A DNA stretch of 64,000 nucleotides, taken from positions 2,752,501 through 2,816,500 of the forward strand of contig OZ004598.1 of the NCBI GenBank assembly GCA_963924555.1, read 5' to 3'. This DNA comes from Crambe crambe (lineage: Eukaryota > Porifera > Demospongiae > Poecilosclerida > Crambeidae). A model generated the notes under the pieces. That model was given only the letters and a program-made list of their open reading frames with translations, made no database searches and was not told where the DNA came from. Position 1 is the stretch's first letter. Each line of letters starts with the position of its first letter. Below, piece by piece: positions 1 to 18,400 of this stretch. The position numbers and the translations under genes are program-made.

Positions 1-8557
<8,557 letters not shown>

Positions 8558-8829
8558 TAGCTATTAGTACACACATCTGTCAACTTTTTTAGTGACCATC
8601 CATGCACCACTAACTTCTTGTTGGTGTATACATGATAATGCCAGATCATAATCATATAATCCCAGATCATATCATATGTTTCACTGGTTGATATTATTGA
8701 CTTGAAATTGTATTGGACAAACAAAAAAATTGGGGGGGGGGGGTTCTCCATTGTGTTTTATGGTGCCAAAACTTCAATTTCACCATTAACCACTACTGGG
8801 CCAGCAGCTATAGCCTATAAGAATGCTCC

Positions 8830-9024
8830 AATTTCAGTCTCAACACTGTCTAGACAATATTCTCCAAGGCAAGGGCTTTATTCTAGAAAGAAGTTTTAGC
8901 TACTACAGCCACCATTTCAGTTGATGATGGTGGCCATAGTAGCTACGAATAAAGCCTTTATCACAAAATCTAGGCATTTTTAAACACTGGAGAGTATCGT
9001 TTAAACAGTGTTGAGACTGAAATT
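8830..9024. mobile_element. Fold-back/MITE element, 195 bp
   Basis: A 20-bp perfect inverted repeat (aatttcagtctcaacactgt at 8830-8849, its complement at 9005-9024) is continued inward by imperfect pairing to the centre, where gctactacagccaccat faces atggtggccatagtagc (about 8889-8945). The whole element can form one long hairpin. Confidence 0.8.
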
Positions 9025-9042
9025 AGATGACAATCTGAGCAT

Positions 9043-9770
9043 CGAATTCTATTGACCAAAAGGTTGTGAGAAGCTCCATGAAGCAGTGCAAACTTGTTTT
9101 ATCCATATTTGGTAATAATGACTGATTGATCAAAAGTCATCATGAGAGTACTAAGTCATGAAGCATATATACATTCCAGTTCAGGTATACATCACGTTCA
9201 TAACAATTAGATTTGCTTATCCTATTAGAGTATCCTATTATTAATCATAGAACCTTTTTTGTGCATTTCTTTTGTGTATATGATAATTACAGATCATACT
9301 TTCTATAGCTAGACCAAAGTCTTTCATCCATTATGAACTGTTATGTTACTAATGCATGAACAACCCAAGTTATGGTTTGGAGTAGGTTAGGGAAAGGCTA
9401 ATGGGTAAGTCTAGCACTGCACCTCACCCATATTTTACTGCTAGATATGTGTACCCAGTTTTTAATATAATGTTTGGATATCAAACAGAATCCACACTGT
9501 GAGCTCACTGGTATGCCATATTCACTCACTTTTGCTAGACAAATCGACCTTACACCAACATAGTTCTCCAAGAACTGTTTACTTTCCTTGCAGCATGTAT
9601 AATGTCTAAATCAGCTTGTACATTACCTGTAATAATAACTGACAATTGATAGACACGTGGCAGCAAGTTACTGAGTGATATTGTGGTACAGTATACAATG
9701 GAACCACTCAGATTTGAGACTAAAGTGTAAAATGTGTCCTTTAGTAGTACTATAGTGAAATTACCTTTAC
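9043..9770. pseudogene. Degenerate duplicate of DHX38 exon 5' part plus following intron
   Basis: The interval resembles 6530-7300. It opens with a decayed copy of the exon coding for YRPKGRE (ctattgaccaaaaggttgtg) and then follows the intron collinearly, for example aatgggtaagtctagcactg, the segment with gagctcactggtatg, and tagttctccaagaa. The exon copy soon loses its frame. It is a local duplication downstream of the parent gene with no coding role visible. Confidence 0.85.
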
Positions 9771-9954
9771 TGATAAGTTAGAATTCAGAATCTTACAATT
9801 GCAACTCATTTCTCTAGTTAATTGTGTTGACCAAAGAGTGCTCGATTTGTTTGACACTTAACAGCTAATTGTCCCCATAACTTGCTGGAATTTCATGTAG
9901 TATTGTAAGCATGTAAGCACATATTGGCAAGTCAATACAACCTGATTTTCTTGG

Positions 9955-9962
9955 TATAAAAA
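9955..9962 (+). promoter_or_regulatory. TATA box of the carbonic anhydrase gene
   Basis: tataaaaa stands 79-86 bp before the carbonic anhydrase ATG (10041). Transcription would begin near 9985 and give a leader of about 55 bases. This is inferred from position and consensus only. Confidence 0.5.
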
Positions 9963-10040
9963 TAGTGAATTCCTCTCTCTACAAAATCTCCCAGCAACTG
10001 AGTTACACTACGTAGTTGGTAATCTTGAAATTTGCAAACA

Positions 10041-10870
10041 ATGTTTATCATTATAACCACAGCAATACTTGTATCTCTGGTTGATGGTGTATTTGCTTCT
10101 GAAGAAACTTTCTCCTATGATGCTCAGGATGAATGGGGTGGAATATGTGTTGAAGGAAACAATTTCCCATTGACATCATAACTGATGATGTCCAAGAGAA
10201 TTCAGTTCTCATTGAATTGGAGTTTTCAGGATGGGACAAAGAGACTGATGGGACATTTGTTAATGGCGGCGAGAATGTGCAGTTCAATCCTGACACTCCA
10301 AGACTTGCCACAATTTGCAATCACCTTGGCACATATGAACTGCAGCAGTTTCACTTCCACTGGGGACAAAAAACTGGAGAAGGTACTGAGCATCGAATCA
10401 ATGGTAAACAAGAAGAACTGGAAATACACTTTGTTCATACAAAGAAAGGAGAAGCTGATACAACCAAAAGAGATTTCATTACAGTGGTCCCAGTTTTTGT
10501 TAAAGAGGATAAAAACCTTAAGATTTCAGGCCCATGGTCGATACTGGATGCTTCAGAAATCAAGGAATTCAAATCAGAGTTAGAAGTTGAAGAATTTGAA
10601 TACGATCAGCTGCTTCCTGAAGACAGGAATTATTTCTATTATGAAGGATCTCTCACAACTCCTCCTTGTAATGAAACAGTGCAATGGTTTGTACTTAAGG
10701 AGCTGCTTAGTGTTCCTGGAGCATACCTCGAGCAACTGAGAGAAATAGAAGAGAATAAGGCAGGCGATTTGCTTGAGTTCAACTTCAGGGATGCCCAAGA
10801 TCTTGGAAATCGTGTTGTCTTTAAGCGCTCTAGTGATGATGATGATGATGATAGTGATGATGACAAGTGA
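10041..10870 (+). CDS. Secreted alpha-carbonic anhydrase, intronless, with an apparent 1-nt frameshift
   Basis: Alpha-carbonic anhydrases hydrate CO2 with a zinc ion held by three histidines. The ATG at 10041 opens a signal peptide (MFIIITTAILVSLVDG) and the start of the domain (EWGGICVEGN). The frame then stops at about 10180. From about 10163 the rest of the domain reads in another frame (PIDIITDD...). Zinc ligands are visible in QFHFHWG (two His) and EIHFVHT (third His), with TTPPCNETVQWF near the end. Cys in GGICVEG and in TTPPC fit the disulfide of extracellular members. The C-terminus is an Asp/Ser tail. A TATA box and a polyadenylation signal frame an intronless unit. Joined across the shift it would be about 276 residues, normal for the family. 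Sequencing error, a recent null allele and a pseudogene are all possible, but the otherwise intact frame favours error or a recent lesion. Confidence 0.85.
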
Positions 10871-10875
10871 TAACA

Positions 10876-10881
10876 AATAAA
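10876..10881 (+). terminator. Polyadenylation signal AATAAA of the carbonic anhydrase gene
   Basis: A canonical aataaa begins 6 bases after the stop codon at 10868-10870, implying a very short 3' UTR. Confidence 0.6.
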
Positions 10882-11645
10882 GGGACAGTAGCTAGCTAGC
10901 TGTAGCTATATACCATTGTGTGAAAACTTTGATCTGTAACAGTAGTATATAATGCTCAAGGCTCACTTTTATCCAGCAGTATGACATAATTAAGATAGTG
11001 ATTTGTAATAGCTACATGCCTCTGTCTATTGGATTGGTGTGATCCAGGGGCAGAAACACCACAACAAAAGTGGGGGAGGGGGGGGGGCACATTCTGGAGC
11101 TAGCTGATCAGTAGCTAACTAGCTACATAGAATTGCATTCTAAGAATCCTTCAGCAAAACTTATAATTGAAAGAATCGACCAAGTCAACTCTACATAGAG
11201 AGTGCACAAAGTGTGAAACTAAAGAAGGCAAAATTATATTCTAAGTGTGTTGCTCAACTAGGAGGATTGGAATGGCTAGTTATAACTCAGATGCATAGGT
11301 TATACAACAAAGTAGCCTCCATTATAAGATACCATGTAGTATAAAGTGATGGTAGATCAAGGTAATTGGTTCCTATCATCCTCCAAGCAGCTGATTTATC
11401 ATAGCAAACCCTTAGCTAAATGGTGGATTTCAAGAAAAAGTGTTCTGTACATATTTCCTTATGGCCTATTGGGTACATATGTGTGAATCAGAAACTAAAA
11501 CTCAAACAAGTATATAATTAGTTTATACCAAGCAGTGACATCATAACATCTTGTGTGTAGCAACTATATGAGCAGCTATATATATTACTTTCTGAGCAAC
11601 TATAGTGCCAACTGATTGTAGCTAAAACTCGAATATCGAGGAGTG
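10882..11645. other. Intergenic spacer
   Basis: No ORF or RNA gene recognised. It contains a G-rich run near 11071-11088 and tatatata at about 11578, which could serve the gene starting at 11646. Confidence 0.6.
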
Positions 11646-12823
11646 ATGAAGTCCATCTACTTTCTGCTTGCTATGATATCTATAACAATGCTGCCTGTGG
11701 AGTGTTTCCATAAGACAGAATATGGGATACTGGAAAAGATCCTTTTGGGTTTGGAAAAGGTATGAGATGTACTAGCTAACATAGCTAAGCTAAGGTTAGG
11801 TGATTTTTTTTTTTTACAGGAGAATAAAGAAGTGGCCAACTCAATGCAGCAGCTGCAATGTTCAGGCAACGTATTCAGCTTTGGCAAAAATGGGGACAAG
11901 TATCAGCTTAGGCATTGCAGAGATGGTAAGGCTCATTTGTCATTATAGTCATGTAATTTAGTTGCTATGGATAGCTAGCCAAAAAATTTCTCCCCCTGCA
12001 GGTAGTGGAGGGACTTATATTGATTCTTCTAAACTCCCCCTTCCATGCAAATCAAACTTCACCGGACCAGAATGCTACAGAATGCAATGGATATTTGGTG
12101 CTGCAAGGATGAAGGAAGAATTTCAGCTATGTTATACTGGTAACTCAGTATCCACATAAAGTAGCTAGTTCTTCCTGTCTGGTATGCATACTATTCCAGT
12201 AAATGTTTTAGATGATGGAAGTCCATGTATAAAGGAAATGGAGGGCAAAAGGCTTTTTAATTCTAATGATGCACCTGGGATAGAACTCCTGACATTGTCT
12301 GGACTTGAAAGAACTGGAAAGTTGAAAGATTTTATTCATAACGGTCAAGGTAAATCAGCTATCTATCTCCTAGACGATGGCTGTAGAGCTAGCTAGCTTA
12401 TCAGTTGATTTGAAATACTGTAGGGATGGTCGATTTTATCACAGACTAGCTAGAATGGTCCCTCACTGACTTACTGAGTTAGCTAATATGCAAGTTTGGC
12501 ACAACTGCTCGGCTAATTCTACATGTGATTTTCTTTTTCTAGTCCTAGACATAATTTGACACAGAAAAAGGAAGTCCTCGTTTCTCTAACCTTCGAACAA
12601 TTTTAGCACTACGAGTCACTGATAGCTACAAATAGCCCCGTGCTCAAGTATCTATTTGAAGCTATTAGCTAATTTACCCTCCTGATGGTATAGCTAGTTA
12701 TCACAATTGTACTTTTTTTCAGGTACCCTACATACTGAGCAAGAGCGTTTCTGCATAACCAAGGCCAATGCAGCTGAACAATGGATATGTAAAAGTGGAG
12801 TGAACTACGTAATGGTGAATTAA
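11646..12823 (+). CDS. Orphan small secreted cysteine-containing protein, 5 exons
   Basis: I do not recognise the family. Exons with good GT-AG borders are 11646-11759, 11820-11925, 12002-12139, 12200-12349 and 12723-12823. They join in one frame to give 202 residues. The start is a clear signal peptide (MKSIYFLLAMISITMLPVEC). After it come eight cysteines, in contexts QCSG, HCRD, PCKS, ECYR, LCYT, PCIK, FCIT and ICKS, suggesting four disulfides. There is one N-glycosylation sequon (NFT). Introns 2 to 4 are all phase 1, so the middle exons are symmetric modules. No transmembrane segment or known motif is seen. It may be an extracellular or venom-like/defence-like protein, but nothing in the sequence decides this. 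No single exon is long, so it is easy to miss. Confidence 0.75.
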
Positions 12824-13362
12824 CTTATTTTTCCATTATAGCTAGCTTCTAGCCAGCCATAACTGCTGTTAGGTACTAGTTAGAGTGAGTTATAGTATTC
12901 ATTTTGTATATTATCACTATCTGTTTATATCGTGTAGTTAGCTATAGATCTCATGTTAGAGCTTTTTTTGTGGTCACATTTTGTATTCATGCTTAGATCT
13001 TTGCACTTATCGTTAATGTGCCATAGACTTGGCAAGGGTCAACCAGTAGTCTTGGCAAGGCAACACAATCACACTGCAAGTTATTGGCTTGATATAGATC
13101 TCAACGGATAAGTATAGCTAGGTAGCTATAAGTACTTACTAAAAACTTACAGTAGCTATGCAGGGCCGAGTGTCAAGAACCACCTGCAGCTAGCAGTGTT
13201 TATCTTTTAGCAAAGTATAAATTCATTATGAAACTATATTGAACTAACACTTTAAACTGTAGCTAGTTAATAACACAGCTGTTAGATCACTAAAGGTATA
13301 TTTTCACTATAGTATTGTCATCATGTCCAACCTTTTTTACTGCTGTGATGTCTGTGTAGGAG

Positions 13363-13366
<4 letters not shown>

Positions 13367-13420
<54 letters not shown>
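13367..13420. repeat. (CT)n microsatellite
   Basis: About 27 perfect CT units. Confidence 0.95.
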
Positions 13421-13423
<3 letters not shown>

Positions 13424-14253
13424 ATATTAGCTATAGCTTTACAATAACAAGCTATAATAGCTCCATGAAAATTTTCAAGTTGCAATGATGGATGTAGCTA
13501 ATTAGCTAATATGACCAACACATTACCATGGACCTTCTAACATTCTGTCCTGAAGGTTTAGCTACACCTGTTGTCAGAATGGCAAGCACAGATGACAAGC
13601 TATTTCTACTGGAAGTATCCAATAGCTATTCATGTTACTCTGTTAGCTTATACTCGTATCATTGATGAATGTGTAGCTACTGTATAGCTACTAAATTTCC
13701 AGTTTAGAGATGGTATCAGAGGCACTTAGTCAACTTCTCTTTGTAAACTCTCTGCAAACGAGGATCATTAGCTTCAGGAGCAGCACATGTCTGAACATGC
13801 CGCTGCTAACCCCACATATATACATCATCCCAGCCATCCACCTTTGATGGCTTTTCCTCTCTAGAATGTTGTTAGAACAGAGCTGGTTTCCACTTTAGGC
13901 CACCTCCTCTTCTCCTCTGTCCTACGTAGCTATAGGTGATTACTAATTTCCGAGCATAAAGCACAAAAGTTAGCCCTATCCTGAACATAGATTATCACCC
14001 AATGCTTTAGTCACAGTACTTTTTTAAACATAGGCATGTACTCTCAGTACTGCAATTTATATCACACAGTTCATAATTCTCTATCCCATTGAAACACAGT
14101 GCCTTGCTAACCTTGCTACAAGTAGAAAAAACAAAAACAAACTTACATTCCAAATAACCCTCAGCACTAAACAGCAGTACAACTTTGATGTATTGATGTA
14201 TTGGTGCTGTATTGTCTATCTTGTATTAGGTTAATTATTTTTTCTTTATTTCA

Positions 14254-14255
<2 letters not shown>

Positions 14256-14290
<35 letters not shown>
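14256..14290. repeat. (GT)n microsatellite
   Basis: About 17 perfect GT units followed by a T-rich run. Confidence 0.95.
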
Positions 14291-14293
<3 letters not shown>

Positions 14294-14481
14294 TTGTTGT
14301 TGTTTTTTTTTATGTAGCTAGCTAGTATCAAAAAATTATCCTCAATTGCTTTAAGTTATTTCATTCACAGATGTAGCTAGACTCTTAAGTCAATTCTGAT
14401 CAATTTGAAGCATGATAATTATATTAAATATTAGCAGGTCTTTATTTTAATATTAACCAGTTCTGAATAGACTCTACTAGG

Positions 14482-15243
14482 TCACCGGGAACCAAATATC
14501 ACACTGCCTATTCTCACATTTGTACTACCAGCACAAATAGCTTGCTCAAAATCAGAAGACATCCCCATACTCAATTCCACTTCCCTCATATCCATTCCTA
14601 ATTCCTCACACACCCGCTTCTGTACTTCTTTAAGACATTCAAAATCAGGATTAGGTCCATTGAAGTAGTCATGACTGCTTCTTCCAATTGTCATCAGTCC
14701 ACAGAATTTCAAACTGCTACAGCAGTCAATGACATGTCTGACAAGAGCTAGTGCTACATCACTTTGGCACCCATGTTTTGATTCTTCCCCACTGGTGTTC
14801 ACTTGAATATACACACCAAGTTTCTTGTCTGCACCTTTTTTCTTCCAGCTAGCATCCAATGCATTAGCCAAACGTTCAGTGTCAACAGTTTCCACAGCCC
14901 ATAAGTGTGGACAAGCAACAACATTATTGCATTTATTTCGTTGGAGGTGACCAATAAAATGCCAGCATATATCTTCTAGTTCTACCAATGAAGGATGTTG
15001 GGACTTCTCTACTAACTCTTGGACATAATTTTCCCCAAAATGCCTCTGTCCTTGTTTGTAAGCATGAAGAATCATCTCAACAGGTTTAGTTTTTGTGACA
15101 GCCACCAACCTGGGTTCGTTCCTAGGAATACCATTTGATACAACCTTAAGATATGCAGCATTGATCCTTTCATTTACTGATAGTAAGCTCCTAGTAATGA
15201 AGGCATTGGATTCAGAATCAGAAATTGCTCCAGATGATGACAT
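14482..15243 (-). CDS. PLPBP: Pyridoxal phosphate homeostasis protein (PLPBP/PROSC, YggS family)
   Basis: PLPBP binds pyridoxal 5'-phosphate and buffers vitamin B6 cofactor levels, in cytosol and mitochondria in animals. The single-exon ORF gives 253 residues, against about 275 in human. The alanine-racemase-like TIM-barrel landmarks are in order: VAVTKTKP with the presumed PLP Schiff-base lysine near residue 51, HFGENYVQE, WHFIGHLQRNK, VNTSGEESKHG, LMTIG, SMGMSSDFEQAI and the phosphate-binding end GSTNVRIGSVIFGSR. The gene has no intron, unlike its neighbours. It starts only 185 bp from the codanin-1 start on the other strand, so the two probably share a divergent promoter. Confidence 0.95.
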   Translation of the reverse strand: MSSSGAISDSESNAFITRSLLSVNERINAAYLKVVSNGIPRNEPRLVAVTKTKPVEMILHAYKQGQRHFGENYVQELVEKSQHPSLVELEDICWHFIGHLQRNKCNNVVACPHLWAVETVDTERLANALDASWKKKGADKKLGVYIQVNTSGEESKHGCQSDVALALVRHVIDCCSSLKFCGLMTIGRSSHDYFNGPNPDFECLKEVQKRVCEELGMDMREVELSMGMSSDFEQAICAGSTNVRIGSVIFGSR

Positions 15244-15428
15244 GACTCTGCTGGTAACACTTACGACAAAGCCTTACTTAGTGGTATGCCGTACGAAGTA
15301 ACTGTCACAGTCAATATGGGTCAGTCAATATTAAGGTCAGTAGTCAGTCAGTCAGAGTCGATGAAGGGGTATGGTAAGTGATCAACAATGAACAAGCTCA
15401 ATGCAGTGCAAGCGCGCGCAGTGCACGC
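15244..15428. promoter_or_regulatory. Divergent promoter region between PLPBP and codanin-1
   Basis: The two start codons are separated by 185 bp, so both transcription starts must lie here or in the leaders. The right part becomes GC-rich (gcgcgcg near 15412), and the centre carries repeated gtcagtca/cagtcaatat words (about 15307-15356), possibly factor sites. No TATA box is evident. Confidence 0.6.
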
Positions 15429-18400
15429 ATGGCGGCCGGGCCATGCCAGGCGCCACGGGGCGCGATCGACCCTTACCCGCCTATCCGTGAGATGGAGAGA
15501 ATCCAAAAGTTAAACCAGAAGCAGTCTTTAAATGCTAGTGATGCTGCCTTTATTCTGCAGTTCATTCAAGAGCAAACTGCGCCTCTTCTCTCTCTGCATA
15601 GCTCCTACAATTCACCAAGTACAGCTGCAGAACATGAACTAAATGGACAGCACTCTGGAAGTTGTGGAAGGCATAAAGTGGTTCACAAGAAACAACATGC
15701 ACACAGAAGTGGATGTGGAGGTACTAGTAGGAATGATGGACAAAGTTTGGATTTTGCAAGTTTGAACGAGTTTCCTCCGGTTTCCATGTCTTTGCAGGAG
15801 ACAAATAGGTGAGCAATAACACTGGAGTTCGAGTACTGGTCACATGAACTAGCTATACCCTGGGCATATAAACTTTTTTGAGGGAAAGGTATGGAGACTC
15901 TTGACATCATTCCATGTGAGGAATTTAGCTATGACTGGTCAGGAATGCCACACACTGTTAATAGTCAGCTTCTCTAAGTTTTTTTATCTTCTTTCAGTAA
16001 TCACTTTTTTTGCTGTAGATCCCATTCATTGAAGCCTAAACGTCGGATTACCCCAACTCTACTGAAATCTGAGCCTGTTCTCTCTCCCTTTCCATTTTCT
16101 GAGTCTGGCAGTCCATGGAAAGAATCCAGTCACCACCATAATCCTTTCATAGGTCCTGACACACAATCACCAGTGTTTGATTGCAGACAAGCCGTAAAAG
16201 AAGACCGAAACCAACTCCAAAAAGAAATTGCATCAAGAAAATGTGCTGCTGGAAAGAAACTAGGCAGAAATCAAGTGAAATCTGGAAATTCATTGGAACA
16301 CAAGTGTGGCCAGAATCCAGCAAGTTACAGATCAAAGGACCAATCAAGTGTCATTGAAGGTAGTTCAGGTTATGCAATCAATTCAAGTAATTGTTCTATA
16401 CTTTTTCCAGAAGAGTCGGATGACCAAAGGATGCTGACATTAAAATTTACTGACAGGGCTACTTTAGACCAGATATCTGTGCTTTACTCCAATATCATCA
16501 GAGGTAAAATCAGCCTTTATTTTCCTTATTACAAGTTATTATTATCTTTATAGGATTTCTTGTACCCAACATTGTGTCAGAGATGCACTTCATTTTGCAG
16601 CTTCTCACCTTGACTCTCCCTCCAGCTGCCCTCCATAGGCTATATCACAGTAAGAAATATAACTCTTTATAGAGAGCGTTTGCAGTCCTGGAATGTTATG
16701 AGAGCACTTGAGCACTTGATATGTGATACAGTTTCCCCCCATAACATCCCAGGGATCTTGGGACACCCTGTGTTGCTTTAACAAATGGAGTTTGTTACCC
16801 CAGAATGCTGAAGCCATCAGGTGCTGTAATGCATAGATTCCATGATGCCTATTAGTATGATTCTACAAGGCCACAGCTGTAGCTAATAGATGATCTTAAC
16901 AAACTTGGGGTACATTATGTAGGAATAAGTTATTATTCTCAGGTTTAGATTTATACACTAAAGCTTTAGGCCCATTATTAAATTTATGACTATTACTTAG
17001 TGTCTCATTCTACTGTATTCGAATCTGTTGATGACTGTGTCTACTTTTCTTTATCAGTGATGGATAATATCAAACAGTAAGAGGCAATAATTATTTCAGG
17101 GATCAGCAGCTGGTAACACAGTTATGTACATCAACACAGATATTTTTTGATGCTTGATAAGAATACTTTACAGCTGCTCATTGATAATGACAGGGTATGT
17201 TAAATTCCCTCATAGTCATAGTATTAAATTTTAATATGCAGATAGGAAAGTTAAGTCCACAGCTTAGAAGTTTCTTCAGCACTCAGTTGAATGAAGGTAT
17301 TTGTAACCAGGTATGTATGTGTGTGCTAGTCTTGCAGGCCCCGCCCCTTCCAGAGAGAGGGGGAAGGGTCTGGAGATTTACGTAACTGTCTCAAGTGTGT
17401 CCCTCTAGAGGAATTTAACTAGAGCCAATCAAATTCAGATAGTCACATGAACATGTGATATTATCACATGCTGCACATGGCACGTGCTGATTCGAGATCA
17501 TGCAGAAGTAGTGCTATACTTACTGCCATACAAGAAGCTGCAAGAGAACTATGATACAAACAAGTAAGAAAGAAGCAGCTAGAAGTTATTATTAAATTCA
17601 TCAAAGGGAATGAGTTTCCCTTCCAACGAGTGGGAGTGAGAAAACTTCATTTCCCTGAACCTTCAATTTACTACACAAACCAATGTCTATTATCCCTATT
17701 GATGAAGGACCAGATTTCAAGTTTCATGAACAAAGGTTGTCATCAATTTATATTGGGGAAGCGAATTATTGAGCAGGGTACATGAAGGCCATTCCAAGTG
17801 TTTTTTGTTTTTTTTTGTTTTTTTTTGTTTGTTTTTTTTTTTTCAGCCCTGAATTACTTCTTACAAATGAAGCATGGTGAGATATGTTACAGTCTACAGT
17901 GTTGGATTAGTGCACATTGTGTTTTAAAATGGTGTGTCATAGGCAAGAATTATTATTATAAATTCTTGTAAAAAAATAAACAAAAACATTACCCATCCTC
18001 ATATCTCTAGGTTTAGTATATTAATCCTCATATGTCTATGTTGTCTTGAAAGTTCACCTAGACCACTGAATAAAGAATTGACACCAATATACTCACAGAT
18101 TGATCGACAAAGAAGACAGAGACGAAAAAACTTGGGGGAGTACATGAAGTTGAACTTCCATCATTACACGAAAATAGGAAGGGCTATCAGAAGATGAATT
18201 ACCATTTGTCTATAAAAATAGAGTAAAATATTGCTATGGCTAATTGTATACTATAATCTTTGTTATCAACTAGTACAAATTCTCCACCTAAGTTCTGTAA
18301 CAACCCTGATGCTTGGTGTTCCATAGAGCCTTCTGCGTTCTGTACTCTTCAGTGAACACCTCAAGCACAGATAACAAGATGCCATTGACATTTGTGTAGA

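Larger units (their letters stand above)
8558..10040. other. Repeat-rich intergenic spacer
   Basis: No gene is seen between the DHX38 stop codon and the carbonic anhydrase. The stretch holds a short poly-G (about 8732), a fold-back element (8830-9024), a degenerate duplicate of DHX38 sequence (9043-9770) and the presumed carbonic anhydrase promoter. Confidence 0.75.
12824..14481. other. Intergenic spacer with microsatellites
   Basis: No gene is supported here. The stretch contains a (CT)n tract at 13367-13420, a (GT)n tract at about 14256-14290 and frequent short gctagcta runs. It separates the 3' ends of the orphan secreted gene (+) and PLPBP (-). Confidence 0.65.

Noticed and set aside
10580..10876. 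Minus-strand ORFs opposite the carbonic anhydrase
   Set aside because: They are shadows of a conserved coding frame and have no independent support.
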